In this document: positions 1 through 10,430 of the stretch, in pieces
Position numbering within the stretch: the first letter of the stretch is position 1
Layout: each line of letters starts with the position of its first letter
Origin: Epiperipatus broadwayi
Lineage: Eukaryota; Onychophora; Udeonychophora; Euonychophora; Peripatidae
Length of the DNA: 64,000 nt
Reading direction: 5' to 3'
NCBI GenBank assembly: GCA_028023455.1
Contig: JAQFVV010012531.1
Coordinates: 1,118,001-1,182,000 of the forward strand
Made by a program: the position numbers and the translations under genes
Notes under the pieces: generated by a model
Database searches by the model: none
Told to the model about the DNA's origin: nothing
Seen by the model: only the letters and a program-made list of their open reading frames with translations

Positions 1-179
1 TGAAGTGCAATGGGCAACTTAAAAAAGATTACTATAGCTTATACATTTATATCAAAATGTAAATGATAACTTTGTAATTAAAAACTATAGTATTTAATAA
101 GATATAAACCCCAATAAAATTGTGTAAAATATTAAATAAACAAAAATATTTCTTGATTCTTGCACCATGTATTGTAATT

Positions 180-565
180 TTGTGTAATCAATGATTTCCA
201 GATGGTAGTGTACTTTATTAATCTCATCTTTCAAATTGGTTTCTAGATTTTACATTTATTAATGTAAACTTATGATTCAAAGCTGGAACCAATGCAAGTA
301 TTTATACAAAAGCCACCTTTAACTTCTTTTTTTACAATTAAGCTAATCACACACCCTAAAATTTTGAACTCATTCCAATATGCTTGTATAATTATGTAGA
401 TTTGATATCATATGAATAATTACACATTTCAGTAATTACAGTTCTATTCTAGCAGAAACTTTTTCTTTCTTAGCTGGATGCATAATTGCTTCCAGCTTTG
501 AATCATATTATATAGTTCTCATTGCTAAGAATAAAAGTTTTAGAAATCAGTATAAGATGGGAAAT
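180..565. repeat. Family E repeat, inverted pair of degenerate hammerhead-bearing relics
   Basis: A minus-strand copy (about 180-310) faces a plus-strand copy (about 470-560). Both contain the family E block in which a phrase like AGCTTTGAAT lies upstream of a hammerhead-like stretch. On the plus strand at 518-560 this reads CTCATTG, a short stem, then AGAAATCAGT. It aligns with the copies near 5.7, 6.1, 30.2, 33.1 and 60.3 kb. Core positions are mutated, so this is a relic. Boundaries are approximate. Confidence 0.45.
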
Positions 566-1978
566 AATAAGTTACACTTTCATCTAGTTAACAGAATTAC
601 TTGAGATTATAATAGGGTTAAAGTTTAAAAATTTTTTTGTTTATTGTAGTAAGCTGAAAAAATCAAATGGTGTTACATTAGTAATATCAAATGTAATTGT
701 TAAATTATAGATAAAAACCAAAATTAATATAAACAAATAAACTACTGTTTATCTATTAATTGGAGTTTATCATTTATATAAAAATTTAGAAAAATAACAA
801 ACCATAATTTGTATCACTTCTTTCTTCTTTTTTTTAAACATTTGATGTTTTATTTTTTGGAAAAGCCATATTGCATTAAAAAAATACAGCCATAAACTAC
901 TACTAAATATTCAAACTACAAATGAAACTAAGACATATATACTATATGTTATTATATAGTATATAATAGCTCATATTTTGCTGATAAAGATTAATTACAA
1001 TAGAATATTTGTTTATTGAACTGCAAATGTACAGTATTATTGAACATCCACATACATAGAATGCAGATGTTTTTTATATGTACAGTGTGCATATACAAAT
1101 TAAAATAATAGTATAAACAAAATTTTAAAAAACAATAATATGTTATTAATAATATATTTTTCACTCATTGAAAAAAAAACAAGAAAAAAAAAACGTATAC
1201 TGTATTTTTATTTTTTAAATAAAGTAAATAGCAAAATGTCTTACACCATAATTAAATATTCTCTAGATAATATTCTCTTCTTTTTTTAAATACCCTTTTT
1301 TCTCTTATAGAAACACAATAGATTAGTCTTATTACCAAGAAACTACTATTTCTTTAATTATTTTGGTGTTTTTAAGTCAGTATTTAAATTTATTCTAAAA
1401 TTTTATAAAACTTTTAGCATTACACTTAAAAAGTATTTTATTATGCAAAATATTGTGCATCAAATTCAGCAAAATTAATAAAAGAAGAATAAAATGATGT
1501 GTTTTCAACATAAACAGAAGAAATTTTATTAAAAAATATGATTGTTTATCCAAGATGCCAAAAATAGTTACTGACAGTAATTTGAAATTTAATTACAATT
1601 TTTTTTTTTTTTTTCAAATATGATTATGTATGATACTCAGAAATGTAAAATGTCAGTTTGTATTAAATTTGTGAGTTTTAATGGGGTGTTTTTTGTTTTT
1701 TTATTATTTTTCTTTGTTTGTTTATATATTTTTTAAATGGTGTACTTTAATACAGTATAGTTCTTGGTTTCATTGTATTATAATTTAGTTTACAAGTGCC
1801 ATATTTCTTGAATGCACTCATTTGACAATAATAATTATTATTACTAATTATTTATTAGACTAGACTGTTGTATAATTTTTACCCAGATATAAACTTTAAA
1901 CTTAAATAAAAATTAATATATTTATTATTAAATACAAGCATATTGTTAATTAATTTCACCATGTGTTTATTGTAAAGA
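566..1978. other. No recognisable feature
   Basis: A+T-rich sequence with homopolymer runs. No ORF, RNA gene or repeat recognised on either strand. Confidence 0.6.
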
Positions 1979-2106
1979 TTCTACAAATCTTATTAAAACA
2001 GGCAAAACTCTCCATAGAATAGTGCCACTCATGCAAGCCAGAGTAAGCAATGGATGTCAGAAGGCTTGTGCATAAAATCCTTATTTAGTGCTTACTCATC
2101 CAATAT

Positions 2107-2143
2107 TTTCAGACTAGTTTCTAGCTTGATTTCTCCAGTGAGG
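2107..2143 (-). ncRNA. Decayed hammerhead ribozyme, left arm of family C
   Basis: Minus-strand counterpart of the ribozyme at 2667-2708. It keeps the 5' stem I strand CCTCA and the GAAAC TA GTC block with the short stem III, but the core reads CTGGAGA (A6 changed) and stem II is broken. Predicted inactive. Confidence 0.5.
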
Positions 2144-2666
2144 AGCCTTGTATCTGAGATCACTGCACAGATCTTAAGATCTAATGCAACCCTCCAGCAA
2201 CCACCTTTTATCTCTACTTAACTATAAACTATGATAATAAAATTGAAAACACAATAATATTTTCAATCCAAGCTTATTAGCTTATATACTCATATAGTTC
2301 TGAGCTCACTCAATACCCATACATTTTGGTGTCTTTGGCTCTTTAATAATCATAGCCACTACTATCCTATTAGGCAGGATGTGTATTAAATCACTAAATA
2401 TCACATGATCACCATTTCTTATGTTTTCTCATAACTATAATAGGATAGTGGTGGCTATGGTTATTAAAGAACCAAAGACACCAAAATGTATGAGTACTCA
2501 ATTGAAATCAAACCTATATGACTATATAAGCTAATAAACGTGGATTGAAAATATTGTGTTTTCAATTTTATTCTCATAGTTTTGTAGTTAAGTAGAGATA
2601 AAAAGTGGCTGCTAAAGGATTACATGAGATCCTAAAATCTAGGTGCAGTGCTCTCAGATCTAAGGC

Positions 2667-2708
2667 TCCTCACTGATGAAAGCCACAAGCTAGAAACTAG
2701 TCTGGGGA
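2667..2708 (+). ncRNA. Type I hammerhead ribozyme, family C, canonical core
   Basis: All invariant core bases are present: CTGATGA at 2673-2679 and GAAA at 2693-2696. Stem I is 2667-2672 with 2703-2708 (TCCTCA with TGGGGA, one G-U). Stem II pairs 2681-2683 with 2689-2691 around a 5-nt loop CACAA, with an A-A mismatch where G10.1-C11.1 is usual. Stem III is A2696-U2701 and C2697-G2700, closed by a TA dinucleotide. This is the minimal stem III typical of PLE and retrozyme ribozymes. The cleavage triplet is GTC, so the predicted cut follows C2702. The stem II mismatch may weaken activity. Confidence 0.75.
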
Positions 2709-2887
2709 TATTGGATGAGGAGGCACTAGATACGGATTTTATGCACAAGTCTCCTGGCATCCATTGATTACTCCGGCTTGCACTGAGTGGAACTACTGTA
2801 TGGAAAGTTTTGTCTGTTTTAATAAAAGTTATGAGCAAGCATAAGAAATGGTGATCATGTGATGTTTAGTGGTTTTCTACAAATCTT

Positions 2888-4359
2888 TCAATCTCTTAAA
2901 GCAGATGAATATAAATATGGGAAAAAAGACAAGTGATTTCAAGATGCATTTCTGAAAGTTTTGTAGATGTTTAAGATATCACACATGAATGGGGAAAAGG
3001 AGATGGGATTAAATTAATATGATTACACTTGCATTTAACAATAGATAAATTAATCTTTAATTAAGTTTAAAGTTTATATCTGTGCTAAAAATTATTTAAC
3101 AATTTCTAGCCAACTAATAAATAGCTGAATGGATTGTTTTTCAGGAGTTCTGAGCATTAGAAGTGACAGAATTGAGTCATGACCCATGGACCTTAAAATC
3201 TAGTCCACTTCAAATCATTAGTAATGACGATTAACACATTTAATTAAAGACAATATCACTATATGAGAGCTTTCAAAAAATATAGCACTTATTGCTTAAA
3301 TTGTAATAATTTTCTATCAGTAAGTACAGAGCTATTATGATAAAGACATGTAAAACATATATTTGGGCTTAAAATTTATGTTGGAGATTTGCTTTTTCCA
3401 CACATCTTTAACCATATGTTTCAAATGTGTGTTCAGATTAGAAGTTTTGGGCTATATTTCAATTGTGGTGTTGACAGTCTTTTGAGAATTTCATGGATAG
3501 AAAGAAAAATGAACAGATATTGGACCCTCAATCAGATTAGACCACAATTGTTACTTGAAGCACAACGAACCAAGCTGAGACTAATTTATGTACGTCAAAT
3601 TAAAAAGTGATCTATTTTATTAGAAAATTATGTTGCTTGACAAAGACGGTGCTAAAAGAAAATAAAAGGATCAACAGTAATATGAATGAATTCCATCAGG
3701 ACAATAATGTGAACGAGAAGCCTATAGATATTTAGACATTTAACTAAAATCTGAAATTTTAAACTGTAACAACGCAAGGAACTTCTATATGTAGTGTATA
3801 TGCGTATAAATATATTTAAAAAACCGAAGTTATTAAAATTCTGATTTAATAAAATAAACTCTCTTTATTTGATTGAAACAGACTACTTTGTGTGTATTTT
3901 TTATCTTATAGCATTATTAATTTGTAGTCGGAGGGAAGGGGGGATAACAAGTGCGAACTGTTCTGCATTCTTAATTACAGAAAGATCTTTTCTAATAATA
4001 AAATCTTTAACAGCTGTTTCAAAGGTGTAGAATAAAAAAAACGAACATACATATAATTTCTATTTTTAATAAAGAGTTCATCAGATATTAATAAATGTTT
4101 ACATCTGTCTTTTAAATCAAAATATATTAAAAAAATAATTTGAAAATGTAATGGAAAAATTTCACATTTTAAAATTTTTATGCTTAATCAAAAAAAAAAA
4201 AAGAAAACAATACGTGTGTGTATGCATATATATAAAATATCCTACAATAAGACAAGATCAGGTTGGTTAAGAAATGAATTTGCTAAGAGTAACCTAGTTT
4301 TTAAATTTTAAAAAGTATTTGCTTTTACGTTGAAAATTTTGATATGCAATTTCTCGAGG
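2888..4359. other. No recognisable feature
   Basis: A+T-rich spacer. The 73-codon ORF near 3389-3610 has no recognisable domain and is not called. Confidence 0.55.
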
Positions 4360-4522
4360 AAATATGATATGGAAAATAAATATATGCAAAAACGATACGC
4401 TTAAAATCTGAATAAAGTTCACACTTAGTCGAAAATGCATTAGGCAAAAATTGCGAACATTAATCAGATTTTAAGCATATCTCCTTATACGTTTTTGCAT
4501 ATGTTATTTTCCATATTTATTT
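4360..4522. repeat. Imperfect ~160-bp inverted repeat (hairpin)
   Basis: Left arm starts AAATATGATATGGAAAATAA; the right arm ends with its near-complement just before 4522. Both arms share ATGCAAAAACG, CTTAAAATCTGA and an AxGTTC block. The unpaired centre is about 35 bp. No TSD or known terminal motif was seen. It could be an unclassified foldback MITE or a folded dimer of a short repeat. Confidence 0.5.
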
Positions 4523-5645
4523 TTCCATTTTTTTAATAATAAAAAAGAACTTAAATATTGCGACAAAAAGATAAAATATATAAAGTGAGGCAAAGTATCT
4601 AAGTTTATGAGCCTGTGGGCAAATTATTTTTAGAGCTCCCTATTTTTATTAAATAATTTTAATTAAATATAATATTAAAAGAAAAAAAGCTAAATTATTT
4701 AATAACACAAATACTCAGATTTTTACAACTTTTTTATTTATAATTTGACAAATTTTAAAATATTAAAAAACAAATATTACTATACTTAAATATATTTTAA
4801 CAAATAATAAAAAAAATCCTCAAGCTAAATAAACTGGCGAAGAAAATTAAAATAGAAAAATCATTAATAACTTATTTAAAAAAAAGTTTTTCATTTTACT
4901 ATTTATATGTTTATATACTGTGTAATACAGACGTATTTATTATTATGTTTTCCTAATAAACTAGGTATTGGTTTATTTTTTACTAACTTTACTTAATATT
5001 ATTAACTATCAGCCAATGTAACTAGTTTGGTACATTCTCCTGTTATGCCATTTTAATAAATATAATATGCATAATATAAACAAATACAACCTAGTTTTCA
5101 AAGATTTTTTCACACAAAAAAAATCATTTTTCATTTGCCATTTAAGACCATAAATAGATCATAAATTAGATAAGGAATCTACTACAGCTTTGTGCTTCAA
5201 AAGTACTTCACAAGTTTTATAAGTAATTGTCAAACAATTATAATGAATTGTAAAACATCCCATTAGATCTGATCTTTAAGAACAGGTCAGGATTTTCTGC
5301 ACCTGAATTGGATATACGTTCCATTAAATCCCAAACTCAGAGACAAATCATTAATATATTTTATTAACATACTTATATTTGATAGTCACCACTCTAAGAA
5401 TACATAGTTTACTTTTACATTTGTATATTAATTATAAGGTATTAAGTGCTCTTACAATAGGTATTCGCAAAAGTCTAAAAAGGCATTTTCTAAGATATGG
5501 AGACTTTATCTATTTTTATTATATAATAACCATGTCTATGATATACTTCCAAATAAAATTGTAAAATGGTGCCAATCAAGCAGGGTAGATATATAAAGAG
5601 TATATAACATAACAATAAATCATTTCCTTCCCTCACACAATATGA
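4523..5645. other. No recognisable feature
   Basis: A+T-rich spacer with homopolymer runs. The short ORF at 5379-5564 resembles nothing known. Confidence 0.55.
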
Positions 5646-5830
5646 TAATTCAAGAGCAATTTCAATTCTAGTGCCATCTATTGTAAGCTTGAGAAATTAC
5701 TGATTATAGTATGCATTTAAATCCTTTTCCCCAAGCCATTTCTGGCTTTAGCCTTTATAAGTGAAACTTGGAATTCAAAGTTGGAAATAATCTAGTTATG
5801 CATTCAGCAATCACATTTGATTTTTACCAT
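5646..5830 (-). repeat. Family E repeat, degenerate hammerhead relic
   Basis: Minus-strand copy. Read on that strand it has the family E order: a TTCAAAG-like box, then CACTTATAAAGGC, TAAA, GCCAGAAAT (hammerhead-like, core decayed), then ~100 nt down to an AGCTTGAG-type box and TAGATGGCACTAGAAT. The same order is seen at 6005-6175. Confidence 0.5.
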
Positions 5831-6004
5831 TTAAATTAAGAACTTAAAATTTAAATCAATCTAAGATTATGAATCTAAATCCATTTTATTAAAGAATTAT
5901 ATGAATCAGCTTCCAATTTTGTGTCTGTATATTTTATTTCCCATTTTTTATTAATATGTTTTCTCCTAACTAGGAATATTAATATAAAGAACAAGTCACA
6001 ACTC

Positions 6005-6178
6005 CCCAGCTCACACAATATCCATTCTAGTACCATCACCTCTAAACTTGAGTGATCATGGATTAGCAGGTACATTTAAGTCCACATCCTTGGACTGGTT
6101 TTTAGATTCTGCCTTTATCAATGAGTCTTGAATTGAAAACTGGAAATAATGCAGTTATGCACCTGTTTGTTACTTTAT
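6005..6178 (-). repeat. Family E repeat, degenerate hammerhead relic
   Basis: Second minus-strand copy, about 350 bp from the first. The hammerhead-like part reads CTCATTGATAAAGGC on the minus strand, followed by AAAAACCAGTCCAAGG. CCAAGG after the GTC triplet is where a stem I strand is expected. Changes at C3, G8 and G12 of the core make cleavage unlikely. Confidence 0.5.
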
Positions 6179-8974
6179 TTATATATAATACAAATAAAAA
6201 CAGAAATTGCTACTTAAACATTTCAAGTTTAAAAGCAGATTGATAAGGTATGTCATTTGATCTAACATAAACTATCTTCATAAAAAACACTTTAGAGATA
6301 TAATGTTACTTTAATCCTTCATTGCCTTGTTGTACTGTGAAATATATACAATATAATTAAACAGTAGTAACAAAAATCTTCATTTGAATACTGTGCATTG
6401 CCTAAGCTTGTTATTATCATTTCACCGTTTCTTGGTTACATATTAAACCATTTATTTGTGAAAGTGTATTTTTTATAAACAGTATATACAAACACATTTG
6501 TGATTAACAAGTATCAAGTCATATTATATATTGATGGTAATTTAACAATGATTAATAATATCATCAAATCCACTTGTTAAAACTTACTAAACAAATTGAT
6601 ATAGTCAATTATCTCAATAATGTTGTTAGATAAATCTGCTGTGAGGTCAATGTGTTTGTCAAGTCCATTCCCACATTCTCTTTGGAAAGCCTTCAACTGC
6701 CTTGAGCCACTGTGATATGTTTATTATTAATCAAAACCAGCTCATTACTTAATTGAAAAGCATAAGTTCTATAATAACATCTTTAAATAAAATCTATTTT
6801 AAAAAGAAGCTTAAGAAGGCCTTATTGCCCTACAGTCAAACTAATGTGATCAATAAAAAGATTCTAAAATACTTATGGTCTGTTAACATCATCTTAAGTA
6901 ACAAGCATTTATAATAGTTTATTAGTTACTTCTCTTATGTTTTAGATCTGAAAATAATCTAAAAAAATGTTTCAAGCTAAATGCTAATAAATTGTTTATA
7001 TATTTGGTAAATTGGTGATTTAGATATATTTAGAATTTTCATTCCAACACACAATTTTAAAATATATAAAAAAAACATATTTGAAAAAGATAAGTCCCCC
7101 AAGATAAATTTGATGCTAAACAGCATTTTTCAGATGGTACAGGTCACAGTCTCTGACATGTCTTCATCATTTGTTCAGTCTCTTATCATTAACATAATGT
7201 TTGCATACCATTATCATGATTTGATAAAAATGATCTTCACCGTGTGCCTTTTTTGTATATCTCTCATTACATAGTTGAAAATATATCCGCATATTCATTT
7301 CTTGGATGTTTGATCAAGATCTGGTGATCTTTGGAAAGTCACAAGAATGCCTAGAAGTCCTTTTTCAGTAGATGACTTACAGTAATTAACTAGCCATCTA
7401 GTACTGGTTGTTAAATAAATATCTAATCATTATTATCTAGACTCTAAAGTCCCAAGCTAACCTGAGAAAGTTAGATGAGAGTCAGTGGACTGACTGCAAA
7501 ACAAAAAAATATATATTGACTGTTAAATGATGCAATGTTATAATACCAGAGGAAGAACTATATTTATTGTTTACCTTTTATAGTACTGATAAAGTTCCCC
7601 TATTTGCATATGGTAGAAATATATTCCTTTCCCCCCAAAAAAACTCTCATAACAAACTAAACTAAATGAGAACATACTTCTAACTATAAAGAACCTTCAA
7701 ACTAAATAAGAACATACTTTTCACTATGTTGCAATTATTATGGCTTAGTGCTATTGAGTTAATTACTGGAATGAATATTTCTATTTAAAATTATGTTTAT
7801 ATATATAAAGATTTTTTTAAAGAAAATCGCCATACCTCACTACAAATATAAGTTTAAATGTCTGTTTCTGTTTATGCAAAGAAATGAAAGTAAAGTAATG
7901 TTCTTAAAATTAGCATTCCTACAGACTAAAAAAATATTTGCTAGTTGTTCCACTATCATGAGGATGACGACAAATCTAAGATATATGCACTAAATATGGT
8001 GCAGTGTTGAACTAAATTTGATGCACTATACCTCTGATTATATAATAAAAAGCAAGAATAGATCTTGTAAAGTAGTACTATAATCAAAAAATAGTTTTTA
8101 TTAGTGATCAGAAAAAAATTTATAACAGCAATTTAAGTTCAGTGAATTAAATTTTAAAAAAAATTGTTCCACATTATTGTCTAATCAATCTTGAGGTGAC
8201 GAATCCAGAATGTCTGTAATTGCTTTAATTTTCATTTTAATTATTAATCCTTGGAAAGTTGTGCCATATTATTCTTTATGCAAATTATTGTTATCATGAA
8301 ATTGTTAAAAACAAAGTGAGGTCACATCTGACTAGACATTCTGTTTAATTCCAAACATCAAAAGTCAGTGAAAGCAAAATAGACTCAGAAGTCTCATTAA
8401 GGTAAAGCAATATTAAAACTTTATAAAAAAAAAAAAATTTACATTACTTTTGTTATATTATGAAAAAAAAAGCTAAATATTATTTATCTACAGAATAAAA
8501 ATATTTTATACAAAAACTGAATAGTAGCACGAGTACTATATAAATACATGTGAACTCACATATAAAAAAAAAATTGACTCACGGACTATAAAACATTGGC
8601 CATCTTTGAACAAAAAACTCTTGGATCAATTTCAGCTAAGAAAGTTGCTCCATGTAGATTAAAACAGTGATCGAGAAGATTCAAGAGTTAGTTTCCTGCA
8701 TCAATACTCATTTAAGTAAAATAAAAATAAAAATACTCGGAGAAATCAATTAAATAATCTATTGTGACCAATCTTTGACAGGATTGCTCAATTATCATAT
8801 GAACGTTCATGCAACTGATCGTGTGACTTTAATAAAACTGTTTTGTTCACTTTGCTATTTAATGCTTGAACATTATAAAACCTCCAAAAACCAGATCACA
8901 TAATTAGTTAAGTCACTAGCAAAAATTTATATATTTACGCATATAATAAAGTATTAAAAAATAAATACTGTCAA
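6179..8974. other. No recognisable feature
   Basis: Long A+T-rich stretch without ORFs or known repeats. The only structure noted is a ~40-bp imperfect direct duplication near 7650-7720 (two copies of an AACTAAAxxAGAACATACTT-like phrase). Confidence 0.5.
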
Positions 8975-9083
8975 GCATTGGTAGCCTAGCGGTTAGCATA
9001 GCTGCCTTCCAAGCAGTAGGCTCAGGTTCGATTTCTGGTAAACGCATTTGACATATGAATAAATAAATAAATATTTACAATGT
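8975..9083 (+). mobile_element. tRNA-Gly(UCC)-like SINE
   Basis: The first ~71 nt have the layout of a eukaryotic tRNA-Gly. There is an A box TAGCCTAGCGG, an anticodon arm GCCTTCCAAGC with anticodon TCC, and a B box GGTTCGATTTC. The acceptor stem is degraded. The body runs into a fixed tail ATTTGACATATGA and then AATA repeats. Three more copies (18399, 27669 minus, 60111) share both tRNA body and tail, so this is a dispersed SINE rather than a tRNA gene. No LINE-derived middle region is visible: tRNA body plus an ~11-nt tail plus A-rich end. Confidence 0.8.
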
Positions 9084-9394
9084 AATTATGTAGTTCAAAG
9101 TTTTTTCTGCAGTTGTGAAAAAAGAGTAGGTTTTCTGTGTCACACTAAAGCCAAAAACTAACAATTTATATAATATTTAATTCCGATCATTTAAGTGATA
9201 TGATGTAACCTGGCTTCTTAAATGACAAAAGTTTCTGTGCATACACAATATGCCTCAAAATTGGTTTTTGTCAAGTTAAACATTTCCACCCTCCAAAAGT
9301 CTTTGTACTACAATAAACTTATCTACTTGATATTATCCACATATTTTTCTAATTCTGATTTATTCTATCCTGTTTTAATAAAACTGTTTCAATA
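9084..9394. other. No recognisable feature
   Basis: A+T-rich spacer between the SINE and the LINE 3' end. Confidence 0.5.
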
Positions 9395-10430
9395 GTGATG
9401 TGATGCACTGTGACTTCTCCTTATATGAAGTCAGGAATCTCTCAGAAACTATGCCCAGAGAAACCTGTTAGCCAGTTTGACTTACCTTTCCATTCCCCAC
9501 CCCAAGTTTTTCCATATTCTTCTCTATCCTGCTCCATCCCGTTTCCACAGCATAATCTTTGTCAACTCCATGAACTTTATATCTAAAATCTCCTTATCTT
9601 TTCCCAAACCCAGCATAAAAACCAATAAGCAACTTTCTGTATAATCACTTTGTTCATATTTATTCTTCCACAACTTCATGATTTGTACCCTTTCTGCTTT
9701 CAGATATTTACGTTCAATTAACAGATGCCTAATATTTTCTTTGCCTTCCTTACACAACTTCCAGACTAAATCACCCATATTTTTCCATTTATGTGTATAT
9801 TCCCTTGTTGCTAAAGATCCCATTTGAGTCTTAAATAATAAACTATTTTCCTTGCTATTATCATAAATTAACTCACACCAAATATTCTGTTTTTCTATAA
9901 ATATTTAAACCTTTTTACTCTCTATACTAGCTCTTCATCTCTCCAACTCCCTATTCTTTATTAATGCATCTATTCCTCTATCCCATTCCTTAACATGGTA
10001 ACACTCAATAATTCTTCTAACACAATCATCCCATCTTTTGTATAAGTATACTGACAAATTCTTTATGTAAATCTTCTGCATATCACATTACTTTTTGCAC
10101 CCATCTTGTTGCTGGCCCTTTATTCATAACCCAATTAAATACTATTTTGGCTATTCTTTTATTATCTATAAACTGCAATCTGCTGACAATTTTCATTTTG
10201 CATTTGCATCTTTCATATAAAAACTTGACCATCCCATTTCTCCTTGAATTGCCTCCTTTGCCATCCACACTTCTGCCTCTAATGCATGTCTTCCTACTTC
10301 TCTTCATACTTTTTCTAAGTAATCTAATACCCCTTTACTAACACATAATGTATCATTACCATATGTTAACCCTAATATTGCCAATCCCTTCCTGTAAACA
10401 GTGCTCTCTACTAAGTCCCCATATGAAAAA
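9395..10430 (-). mobile_element. 5'-truncated LINE, C-terminal ORF2 and 3' UTR, minus strand
   Basis: Read on the minus strand, conceptual translation in shifting frames gives a reverse-transcriptase tail: first YGNDTLCVSKGVLDYLE, REVGRHALEA and EAIQGEMGWSSF near 10.2-10.4 kb. It ends in a zinc-knuckle-like segment (LCKEGKENIRHLLIE, 9524-9823), where one expected cysteine is replaced. The first motifs are shared with non-LTR elements abundant in arthropods and other invertebrates. Several stops and frameshifts make it non-functional. The 3' end is CACATCAC at 9395. The 3' UTR recurs at 55505-55862 (same strand) and 36927-37020 (opposite strand). Confidence 0.75.
9524..9823 (-). pseudogene. 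LINE ORF2 C-terminal fragment with zinc-knuckle-like motif
   Basis: A 99-residue open stretch, the longest intact piece of the LINE above. A Cys-rich/His segment near residues 24-37 (C, then EN..HLL.E) matches the reverse-transcriptase zinc-binding domain that follows the RT in many LINEs. The reading frame ends at 9524, just before the 3' UTR. No independent start or function is proposed; it is the tail of a dead copy. Confidence 0.65.

Larger units (their letters stand above)
1979..2887. mobile_element. Family C hammerhead element: 883-bp inverted dimer with 13-bp TSD
   Basis: The element (1992-2874) is two ~430-bp copies of one unit in opposite orientation. The left half reads on the minus strand and the right half on the plus strand, meeting near 2375-2437. 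It is flanked by a perfect direct repeat TTCTACAAATCTT at 1979-1991 and 2875-2887. The block around GTGATCATGTGAT occurs near the centre (2400) and again at the right end (2850). The units are therefore circularly permuted, as expected if the template was a tandem or circular RNA. Each half has a hammerhead motif: intact on the plus strand (2667-2708), decayed on the minus strand (2107-2143). There is no coding capacity. A retrozyme-like element inserted as one event is the best explanation; the precise copying mechanism is inference. Confidence 0.75.

Noticed and set aside
8975-9046. A functional tRNA-Gly(UCC) gene
   Set aside because: Acceptor stem pairing is poor and the family-wide tail shows it is a SINE copy.
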